Assembly (NCBI GenBank): GCA_022747635.1
Contig: JAKTNV010000179.1
Location: 248,001-312,000, forward strand
DNA length: 64,000 nucleotides
Source: Hetaerina americana
Taxonomy: Eukaryota; Arthropoda; Insecta; Odonata; Calopterygidae
Reading direction: 5' to 3'
Positions 22,001-31,100 of this stretch are shown here, piece by piece. The translations under genes were made by a program, and so were the position numbers. The notes under the pieces are model-generated. The model made no database searches, was not told where the DNA came from, and saw only the letters and a program-made list of their open reading frames with translations. Position 1 is the stretch's first letter. Each line of letters begins with the position of its first letter.

Positions 22001-25000
22001 CATATTATTTAATTTATTTTTAAAGATGGTGTCTTGTCACATCTAACACAATAAATATGCTATTGTAACTTTCCTATTCATTTATCAATTTTAATTTGAT
22101 GCACATGAAATCAATCCAAAGGCTATTTATATCCCTAAATTCTTGCGTAGTCAATTAAGCCCAGATCTCCTGAGAAAGAGGATGTGTTTAAAAAAATGAG
22201 GGACGTATTAGATTCCCGAGTGACTGTTTCTTTGTGTGATGGGCATTGCTTTCCTTCTGCTAACAGAACAAGGTGAAGCAGCAGCGGGCAAAGGCGACCC
22301 TCATGGGACTCTCGTCCATCCGACGGGACGGAGATGTGGCTGTCAACCTCATGTCCACACACACCTCTGTGCGCAGCAACTTCCTCCTGGGGCCGCTCAT
22401 CCTCAAGGTGGAGAAGGAGGTGAGAGAGGAGGTCACTCCGCAGAGATCCCATCCCAACCCACCCCTTCTCCCTCCCTCCCTCTCTCTCGCCAGACGGAAA
22501 AAAAACACACTTTCATCATAGTGTTTTTCCAAATGGTACAAATTCATATTTAATGGATATACACGGTAATAGGCTTGGGATGAGAGTAAATGAATGCAAA
22601 ATAAAGATTATGCAGTTTTCCAGTAAGGGAAAGGCCTAATTCAATTTCAAAATAGGAGTTCATAAACTTGAGCAGGTGCAACAGTTTACACGCCTTGGAA
22701 GTGCTTAGGACCAAAATCATCAAAGTAGTAGGGACATAAGAAGAGGATTCAAGTCAGGAGGAGGGAATTGATGACAGGGAACTTGGGTAAGGATGTTAAG
22801 AAAAAGATCGTTAAAGCCATGATATGGAGCGTAGTTATGTGTGGCGCGGAAATATGATCACTGAAGCAGGATGATAGGTATATATTGGAGGCTTTTCAAA
22901 TGTAGGTGTGGAGAAGGATGGAGAAGGTGAAATGGACCGAAAGGAAAACAAATAAGGAAGGTTTTGGTATGGTGGGCGAGGAGAGGGGTTTCTTGGGAGA
23001 AATCCTAAGGAGGCAGGAAAAATGGATGAAGGGTGTATTGATGGTTAGTGTGATGTTGAAGACTGTAATAGAGAGGAGAATGTTAGGCAAACAAGGGAAA
23101 GGATGGGGATGTTGGATGGGATGAAGAGAGAAAGGAAGTATGTGGAGATAAGAAGGGGTTTGTGTCTGTTGGGAGAGAAAAGGGAATTGTTGCTGTATCA
23201 TTTGGTATCTTATGTCCATCCAAAACCTACCTTAATGTTCGATTACCACTGATAATAATAATAATAATATTATCACCCTTGTGTTGTAAAAATAATACCA
23301 TCCTTGACAAGGGAGAAATAATTGAAGTGATTCCCCATTTAATTCCTCAATTGATAATATGTTAAATAATCAATGGCAGTTGGCATTGGCTAAGATGGAT
23401 ACATTGAATGTTAAGATGATGATGAGGACAGGTAAGCGAGAAAATATTGAGGTAAAATGTAAAAAGAAGGTATGCTCTATGCTACATTTATGTGAAGTGA
23501 GATGGAGAGACATCTTGGATTTCTGGATTAGTAGTTTCAGTGCAATTTACTGTGGGAGGAGAGAATGTGGAGTGGCAGCGGCACTGAGTGGGACACTTGG
23601 GAGAAGGATAGTGAATCTTGAGGAGGTGAGTGATAGTAGTCTATCGGTAGTGATAAGAGTGGATCCAACCAATCTAGTCATAATCCAGGTGTACATGCCG
23701 GCAAGTAGGCCCTGGAAGATAGAAGCGGATAGTGTGTATTATCAATTAGAAGAAATTATTAGGAGTAAGTCAGTAAGGAAACATGAAATACGCATAGACG
23801 TGGGAGATCAGACCACAGTTGTAGGTGAAGGGAGGGATTTGAGAGCGAAGGGAGGGATATGAAAGCAGTCAAAATGTATGGTTTAGGGATTAAATATGAT
23901 TGTGGAGAAAAAGAATACCATTTCTACGTAAGAAGGAGATTGGTAATAACTAACACTTGGCTCCAATATCATTACAGGTATAGGTACACATGGAAACTGC
24001 CAGGAGGAACAAGTAGGTCCCATAGATTATATCATGTTTTGACATAGGTTTAGAAACGGTGTCATCAGCTAATGTAGTTTCTCAGCCATGAATGCAGATT
24101 GAGACTGCAATTTCATTTTCATGCAATGCAATTTAAAATTAAAAAGGATTGCATTAGTTATTAGAGTGGAAATGTGCTGGTCATGTATATAAAACTGATT
24201 TCAAATTTAACTCTATTTTTCACCCCACTGGATTTATGCTCAGAGAATGGCATTAAAATCTGCAGAAAACATATTGGCCAGGTTTTGGAGCTTGTCACAT
24301 GTTGTGAATTCCTCTTTCAGTTTGGGCGCGGCGAGACCAAGGAACTGAGGAGCGCCTCAGCGGTCACCGAGGAAATGTCCGGCATCATGAGCCTCCGGGT
24401 GTCCCTGGATGGGACGGCCACTTTGCACAACATCCGGGTGCTCCAGCCGAAACAGGTGAGTGCATCTTCGTTGCCTGAAGGAGTCCAATTAGACCCAATG
24501 GATGTCGGCCTCTTTGCCTGGTGCCACTGCCACACTCCCTTGCAGCGACTTATGGGCTATTGTGTTGATGTGGACTGTTGTGTGCTGGCAGAATTATGTA
24601 TACTCATGTAATTATTACGCCTCACCCTATCGAGACGGTGGGTGACAGGGGGGTGTGTGTGGTCACCAGCCATTAGCATTGCGGCAGCCGCTAATCATTG
24701 GATTTCCATGCAATTTTATAGCTGAGTGTACAGTTTGAATTGTTGCTTTCCGACTGTTGTGGTCGAGGAGCTTCCAATGTGTCGCTCTGTCCAGTGGTGA
24801 ATTCACCATGACCTCTCCTTAAGTGCTCCCACCATTGTCATGGGAGTTTAAAATTACATTGTCCGGGTAACAAGGCTTGACCTAATATGGGGATCATGGA
24901 GCCCCTTCAAAAGAGTTAACAAGGCCTGGTGCTACTACTGATATCATTGGGATTATTCCATTGAATCACCACGGGTAAAGAACGAGGCATGTTTCCGAAG

Positions 25001-26093
25001 GAAGGGTTTTTTTTTGTTTGTCGCTAGGCCAGTGAAAAATTCTTTTATTTTTGTCCCTATTTGGTTTTGAACTGAACTTTGTTCTTTTTGATACATTAAT
25101 GCTGGAAAAGAAAACCCTTGTGCATCAGTGCCAATATTCCTAAGGGACATGGACCAATGTCGCTTAGAATCCAATAACCATTGTTTCACCCACGCTGGTA
25201 GTATGAGTGCACATGGATACCGCCAGTCGTGGGAACCCCCACAATTATATGCAAACAACCTCTTCAAAAATTTTTTATTAGAGAAATGTTGTCCAAATCG
25301 TTGTTCTTGTTCATATCACAACATTTCGAATGAAGTTATGGATGGATTCCATTTAATTCAATAATAAAATAGTGGCTTTCAAAAAAATAATTATGTGATC
25401 TTGTTTTTCTTACGAGAGCGCTTTGAATAGTCACCACCTGTGGGATTCAATTGTATTTTGCAAGTTCAGTTATGCTATAAGAACACAATACCTTCGATTT
25501 TACGTATCTGTGATTACTCATAAATTATCCAAAGGTTGACAGAGAAGGACATAATTGAATGTACGTATCAATTCCACATCAAGACATTGAAGACGATTAC
25601 TTGCATCGAGAGGCTATCTGAGAATAGAAATTAACGTGGAATGGCTCTGTGCCTTTCTCCATCAGCATCTTTCTCGAACGGTTTTCATTAAGTCGTAAAT
25701 AGTTTCCAGAACTCACTAAACTGAATGGACAAAACATGAAAAAGTTGTTTTTAACATTTCCGTACTATTTGACAATGTGCATGATTAACCCATTGTTGAG
25801 GCATCTGTGGTGGCACTGCTGCTGTGGAAGAATAACTAATGGTGTGACTCTGTCATTCTCCTTGCTTCACGTTGCTTCTGCAGGTCCGCGTGGAGAGCCC
25901 CGATGACCACGACCGGACGAGGGAGTTCGTGTGGCGCAGGTCGAGCCACATTGCTCACCTGGTCTCGCGCAAACTGACGGCCGCCGCCCGGTCACTGCTT
26001 GGGTCACAGCGGAGGAATGGCCAGGACAAGGTTATGCCGGGAGCGAACCAGAGCGACATCGAAGCCCTCCCCCTTGCCCCCCAACTCAGATGA
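18843..26093 (+). CDS. Group-7-allergen/TULIP-like protein, 3' exons (gene model)
   Basis: Five exons join in phase: 18843-19083, 20466-20637, 22267-22419, 24321-24455, 25884-26093 (TGA). They give about 302 residues with the start missing. The first exon carries a helix NRYVDTVIDRVKKVI followed by DPVNV. A basic, Asn/Lys-rich low-complexity linker of about 90 residues follows, then a conserved stretch with GLSSIRRDGDVAVNL, FLLGPLILKVEKE, MSLRVSLDGTATLHNIRV and FVWRRSSHIAHLVSRKL. The helix plus DPV and the GLSxIxRxGD motif resemble group 7 allergen/JHBP-like (TULIP) proteins, which bind lipids in a tubular cavity and are usually secreted. The long basic linker is unusual for them. That the gene is real is well supported; the family is a tentative call. 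LINE fragments occupy its introns. Confidence 0.65.
20466..20637 (+). CDS. Group-7-like gene, linker exon
   Basis: Acceptor CCATCCACGCAG|GA. The single leading base completes the split Glu codon and the exon ends in phase 0. Encodes a disordered Gln/Pro/Lys/Asn-rich segment (KQLQEESLLKAHQ, then PKNPNNNNNNKNKNK). The donor AAG|GTCACT is weak; reading through would give a stop four codons later, so an alternative short isoform is possible. Confidence 0.6.
20960..21600 (-). mobile_element. LINE ORF2 C-terminal relic
   Basis: Minus-strand frames show degraded blocks equivalent to FTYLGSIL..DIRVKIQ and NVVLYEPETWSL (compare SVVMCGAETWSL elsewhere in the window). Many stops. It lies in an intron of the group-7-like gene. 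Confidence 0.5.
22267..22419 (+). CDS. Group-7-like gene, exon with GLSSIRRDGD motif
   Basis: Acceptor TTCTGCTAACAG, donor GAG|GTGAGA, phase 0 at both ends, 51 codons. Encodes KATLMGLSSIRRDGDVAVNL and FLLGPLILKVEKE, the best match to the group 7 allergen/TULIP beta-sheet region. Confidence 0.8.
22590..23270 (+). mobile_element. LINE 3' end with (TAA)n tail
   Basis: Frame-shifted ORF2 C-terminus (EKVKWTERKTNK, MVGEERGFLGEILRRQEKWMKGVL, LKTVIERRMLGKQGKG). It is followed by the 3' tail CCAAAACCTACCTTAATGTTCGATTACC and an ATAATAATA tail at 23250-23270. The same 3' end occurs at 9205-9237. Inserted in an intron of the group-7-like gene. Confidence 0.8.
23360..24050 (+). mobile_element. LINE apurinic-type endonuclease fragment
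   Basis: Encodes the N-terminal endonuclease of a LINE: MDTLNVKMMMRTGKRENIEV, LCEVRWRD, DPTNLVIIQVYMPAS, DVGDQTTVVGEGRD (the DWN motif decayed), then after a frameshift RRRLVITNTWLQYHYRYRYTW and PGGTSRSHRLYHVL. This 5' portion belongs to the same LINE type as the RT fragments, but here it stands alone. Dead. Confidence 0.8.
24321..24455 (+). CDS. Group-7-like gene, penultimate exon
   Basis: Acceptor TTCCTCTTTCAG, donor CAG|GTGAGT, phase 0 at both ends, 45 codons. Encodes EMSGIMSLRVSLDGTATLHN and IRVLQPKQ, alternating beta-strand-like residues expected for a TULIP sheet. Confidence 0.82.
24460..25880. other. Intron of the group-7-like gene, nothing recognised
   Basis: No coding or repeat signal that I can support. 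Short open frames on both strands lack motifs. Confidence 0.4.
25884..26093 (+). CDS. Group-7-like gene, terminal exon
   Basis: Acceptor GTTGCTTCTGCAG|GTC; 69 codons and TGA. Encodes VRVESPDDHDRTREFVWRRS, SHIAHLVSRKLTAAARSLLG and a polar C-terminal tail. The C-terminal helix is consistent with the end of a TULIP-like domain. GC-rich coding sequence gives way to AT-rich 3' UTR. Confidence 0.82.
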   Translation, partial: VRVESPDDHDRTREFVWRRSSHIAHLVSRKLTAAARSLLGSQRRNGQDKVMPGANQSDIEALPLAPQLR

Positions 26094-26351
26094 ACCGGAA
26101 GACCTCTCATCTCATTGGGCAGCCGATACGTAGTGCCTGCCCAGTCCGCCATTGAACCAGAAGCCACTGCTGGAACATTGTTTCATTTTGCCATTCCATC
26201 GATAGTATTTTTCATTGGATTTAGTGAGCATGCCCATCACAAGGAATAATATTTATTTTTTATTTATAAATATATTTATTTAATGTATGTATTTAACTAT
26301 TTTTGTACCTTTTCTTAATTTACTAAAATTTTAAAACTGATCGTTCGGAGC

Positions 26352-26357
26352 AATAAA
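26352..26357 (+). terminator. Poly(A) signal of the group-7-like gene
   Basis: AATAAA about 260 bases after the stop codon, in AT-rich 3' UTR. It is the first canonical signal downstream. Confidence 0.6.
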
Positions 26358-26359
26358 AT

Positions 26360-27091
26360 ATATTTTTTTCCCATTATAAAATACATTTTCCCTACTCCAG
26401 GTGTAATGCCTACTTCCGTCAACTGTGCATCTTATTACAGTTGCATTACATGCAATATTTAATCCTACATTGATTGGTACCTGGTAACAGCCTGAGTTAC
26501 TAGGAGCTCATAATTAACTATTAATCCAAAAACTGTCAAGTGGACTTTTAAATTGCTTAAATAAGGAATAACACCAATGGAGATCACAGACACTCTGGTC
26601 CAGGAGTAATACTGGGGCTGGAACCAAGACCCGGACCTCAAATACCTATCTGAGAGCGTTGCCCCGCCGACACAATTAATTGACCCCGTCAGGGGAAGCA
26701 GAGTTTAACGTTATTGGGGGCTGTACCCTTAAATCCCAATTAGAGATAAATTATTCTTGATTCATCATACTTTCTATTCTTCATGACATTCAACACCCAC
26801 CCTGCACTCATACGAGACTGTCATGGTGGGGAACACGCAATCACAGATACCAAACAGAACAAAAGAGGCACTCGCGATGATCCTAAAAGCATTTAAGAAA
26901 AGGAATTGTTATTCGTATGGTTTTCAAAGTACTCATATTTTCAGAAATTCTCCACAGCGATATTAAATTGTTTTGATCCCAAAAATAAAATGTGAGGACT
27001 TATACAACAGTTGTACATTTTCAATGAAAATTTTTATTAGTCGTGAAAAAACTATATTTTTTCATGAATGTGAATTACCACTTTAAAGTTG
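26360..27091. other. Intergenic; possible decayed SINE at 26590-26710
   Basis: On the minus strand a GGTTCCAGCCCC motif could be a degenerate B-box inside an otherwise unremarkable stretch. No gene is seen. Confidence 0.3.
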
Positions 27092-27143
27092 AAAAAAATG
27101 TGGAACGCTTCACGATTTTGCGTGTCATCCTTGCGCAGGGGCC

Positions 27144-27183
<40 letters not shown>

Positions 27184-27200
27184 ACCGCCGAAGCGAGTAC
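27092..27200 (-). ncRNA. U6: U6 spliceosomal snRNA
   Basis: Read on the minus strand, the sequence has the whole U6 layout: 5' stem-loop GTAC..TTCGG..GTAC, the ATATACTAAAATTGGAACGA segment, the invariant ACAGAGA box with GATTAGCATGGCCCCTGCGC, the ATGACACGCAAAATCGTGAA stretch, and a 3' GCGTTCCACA followed by a T7 terminator (27098-27092). The 5' stem is GUAC/GUAC, where many species have GUGC/GCAC; the paired change keeps the helix. The ACAGAGA box and catalytic triad AGC are intact. U6 base-pairs with U2 and U4 in the spliceosome. The intact core and upstream elements suggest a working gene. Confidence 0.95.
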
Positions 27201-27220
27201 GAATATTGATTGCGATTTCC

Positions 27221-27266
27221 ACTTAAATATATACTACTACTATACTGCTTTTGCATAATAGCGAGA
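27221..27266 (-). promoter_or_regulatory. Pol III TATA box and probable PSE of U6
   Basis: Upstream of the U6 start at 27200, a TATATATTTAAG lies at about -21 to -34 (27221-27234), the position expected for a snRNA-type Pol III TATA box. The segment at about -45 to -66 (27245-27266) is where a proximal sequence element should be. Its match to the insect PSE cannot be judged by eye. Confidence 0.55.
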
Positions 27267-27269
27267 GCT

Positions 27270-28104
27270 AACTATTTTTTCTTTACTTTTGCAAAATAAC
27301 TCCTTTTTTGAATAATCATTTATAACTGTAATAAGGATATAACTCCTGTTAACACAGCTAGTAGTTTGTTTTATTTTAGTATGATTTTCAAGTTATAAAT
27401 TCTAGAGTTTAATTAAAGCGCAACTGAGTTGACTGCGGAAAGCCCGCGCTGACCCAAGGATATGCATAATAAAATGAATGTCAGGGAACACAAAAATAGT
27501 TTTTATCGGAGGCGAAAGAATTATTAATTTTAAAATCAAGAGATGTATCTCTCAGCGAAAAATATTGTTTTAAAAAGTTGTTTCGTACGTGGCAAATTAG
27601 GCCATAAATACATAGGCTCTACTGTATGTCTAAATACTTTTCAAAATGACGTGACAAGATGAAATATTTCTATTTTCATCGCAGATGAGAAGTGATATTT
27701 CTCGTATTTCATTGTCTCACAGTTGTACCTCAACAAAACATGATTAAACATGATTGTGTGCAACGAGAACATCACGTACTTCGCTTCTCTCACTGAAATA
27801 GTCGACTGAAAACTTTTTCATCGTTGACAGTACAAGCAAGCGGGCAAGCGCAATGCGCAAGTTGTAATTTTAATGGCAGAGGCAGAAGATCACCGACTTT
27901 CATCACTGAAAAATGGAAATTAGCTTGAAGATGCACGTAATAGATTCAATCGCGAGACTGAATACAGATGCACTTAAAAATTACGCCATGAGCAGATTGT
28001 AATCCATTGTTTTAACCTTTTTTCATAGTTAAGCTTTTCGTTTTATATTCTGGTTACAAAGTGGGGGTTTTTCATTTTATTGAGGTTAATGCGATCCTTA
28101 AAAC
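27270..28104 (+). other. TSC2 upstream region and 5' UTR
   Basis: AT-rich, no TATA or CpG island recognised. The TSC2 transcription start must lie here. The divergent U6 gene starts 905 bases before the TSC2 start codon, so the two promoters share this interval. Confidence 0.4.
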
Positions 28105-28180
28105 ATGTCGAAAACAAATGCGAAAGAAAAGGAAAAACCCTTTCATGAAAAGCTGAAGCAGTTTTTTCGGATAAACAAAG
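28105..28180 (+). CDS. TSC2: TSC2 coding exon 1
   Basis: ATG at 28105 in a good context (AAACATG). Encodes residues 1-25 ending [10 protein letters not shown]. Donor AAAG|GTAGGA, phase 1. The start is chosen because the EKLKQFF segment aligns with the N-terminus of known tuberins. Confidence 0.88.
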
Positions 28181-31100
28181 GTAGGAGGCTATTAAGGTAA
28201 GTGCCAACATATGTGAAGGAAATGTCTGTACCGATAAAATTTGCACTTTTCAGGGAACTTTAGAGGTCGTGTTGATTGTTCTCTGACCCAAGAAATCGAA
28301 AAAGAAATAAGTCCTGACAATCCTAATCACCAGCGCATTAAAGCAATCAAAGAATTGAGTGACCTGGTATTAAACAACCGATTGGAAGATGTATGTGCAA
28401 TCTGATTTCTTTTGTAAATTCTGCCATCACGGTTGCTTTTCTTTAACCTAATTGAAATTTGTTTTAGAATTCAATTGAAAGACTATGGATTCTTCTTGGA
28501 GACCTTCTGCAGAAAAATGTCGCTAAAGAGCATAGGCACATAGCTTTTGCTTTTTTTAGATGTTTAGTCCAGGGACAGTACGAAAAGCTTGGTATGATGA
28601 GAGCCCAGTTCTTCCGGATTATAAAAACTCATGACATACCAGAAGATGCCAATCCCCGGTAAACGCCCTATCTGCTCAATATATGAAAACAATGTGTATG
28701 TTTTTCATTTAATTGCAATTATTTAATAATCATCATTCTCTCGAATAGCCCTTAACACAGACAGATATACTAGCCTCTAAGTGCGTATATCTAATAGTCA
28801 GTTACTGTTTCCTGTCTTGCGATGTTAAATGTTTTCCTGTCAAATAAAGAGTATTAATAGTATCAGTGTAGATTAATTGGAAGTGAAATAAAGGATTAGT
28901 CTGTGATTTGTTATGAACATGATTTTGCAACTACGGGAAAAAATAAAGATAATTTCCAAACTTGCCTTCAAGACTTGATCTTCTTCAAAGCCTTACCGAA
29001 AATGGGAAAGATATCCAGTATTTTGAGGAGGAAATCGCCCCATTTTTACTGCATTGGATGCCTGCTATTGCTGGAACTCCAAGGACAAATGATTTTCTCC
29101 TGGTGCTCGTCAACCTCATAAAATATAACGCAGGATATGTTGATGAAGATATTATTGTTGGCTTGGTTGAGTGAGTATGTCAATGGCAATTATATATAGA
29201 TTTTCGTAAGTGAGGGTTAATTTCACATAATAGTAATTCCTGTTAATGTTTTATGAATCTGGTGCTGAATAAAGCGAAGTCATAGATCCCAGTTCGCCAG
29301 GTGACACATTGCACATGATCAGTGAATGTTATCATTCAAGTTTTTAGTTTTCAAAGGCTTCCTTAAAAATGAATTTTTTGTATTTGCCATTTCAATTTTA
29401 TACATTCTCTTCCACTTTTTAAAACATTAGTATGCTGTGGGAATAGTTAACATTCCAATACCAAAAGCATCGGAAATGTAATCTATAACCATATCAGTGA
29501 AGATCAGCATATTTTCCTGTTGCTGAAGCCATGCAAGAAAATTTGCAAGAACTGGAAATTTCCTTATCCATCCTATGTTGCAGGGCTACTTGTGGCCCTG
29601 CTTAAATGAGAGGCATATGTGATAGGTGTGAAAGAGCCCAGTATAAAGTTTTTAAGGCTTAAATATAGAAATCAGGGGGAAAATATATTACTTGAAATAT
29701 AGAATTTAAAATTCCCTGTTTTGAAAAAAATGCTGTAAAGTTTGTCTGTCACCTTTAATATTCCCTTTGAAATGGTGCTTCCAATGCTGAATGGACTCAA
29801 AGCACTGCTACAATTCTAATCCACTCCTAACACATGCACTAAATAGGCACCATTGGACCCCATGTTTTGACTCCATAAACACGCTACCTCCCTTCATTCC
29901 CTTCAACAAGTTTTCATTCCTTCCATTCACACCGGACATTCTTTTCTCAATGGCTGTCATCATTATTTCCATTGCCACTCAATATGTCTTGCATCTGCTT
30001 TTTCTGCCTCTTCAGATACCTCCAAGCAACTTTTTTTCTTCCAATACCACGCCCAGCACTTCTTTGTTCATTTTCCTCTTAGACCAAAGTATTTTTGCCA
30101 TTCTTGTCCTCATTGAATTCTCAAAAGCCTCCAGTCTCCTCTTGTTTCCTTGCCTCAAATTCATGTTAGGCAGTCATACAAAACCAAACCCCAAATAATG
30201 TTTTCCTAACCTCTTGTTTTCATTTTAAATCAAGATCCTTCTCACCATCTCTCTCCTCTTTGAAAAACTACTTGGACTAATTCATTGCCCTCACTGCTTT
30301 GTTCAATATCATTTTAAGCATTTCCTAAATAAGCGAAGTGTTCAACCAGATCTAATTTATGCCCTCCAACTTTGTTTAACGTAGCCTTCCTATTTCTTGA
30401 GAACCTCACTATCGTCTTCTTTGTTTGATTGATTCTCATCCCGCACCTAGCACACTGGTTCTGCAATGTGCTCAGCAGTGGTTTCAATCCCTTTGTTGGC
30501 TGACTGACTAATGCCCATGATCCACTCTGCCGTGCCACAGCATGATGTGCCGGCATGGAGTGTGCATCTAACCACAGCCACCAGTGATGGGAGCTCGCCA
30601 CTCCCTATGTCAGCTTCCCTTCAAGCTTCACCTCAAAGACTCTGCTTGGAAGTGCTCATTAAGGAGAGGTTTGCCACATAGCAGTGATCCTAAGTCATCC
30701 TGTGCACCCACAGCTTGATCATTCAAAAGTCGGACTTGATCAGTTCCCAACTTACTTTCCTTCCTCACTCCAGCCCTTCCCTTACCTCTATTGCTGTGTC
30801 CTTCATGCACCTATGGTTGTGATGAAAATGTGTGCTGATTGGTAACTTGTGTGTCTCACTGCCCTTAGTGACTCTCTATCCAATACCCATGCCTTTGCAA
30901 CCTGAGGCCTATGCATTCGGGTTACGTACAAGTTGCCTCTGCCTCCTATGTATGTATTCTATTTGCTGCCATATGTACTTCATCTCAATTATACTCTTTT
31001 TGAACACCTCAAAATACAGTTAATGAGCAAATATGGCCTGGGTGCACTGTAATGGCATTGCGCATATACCCTTCACAAACATTAACTGAGCTTCCCCTGA

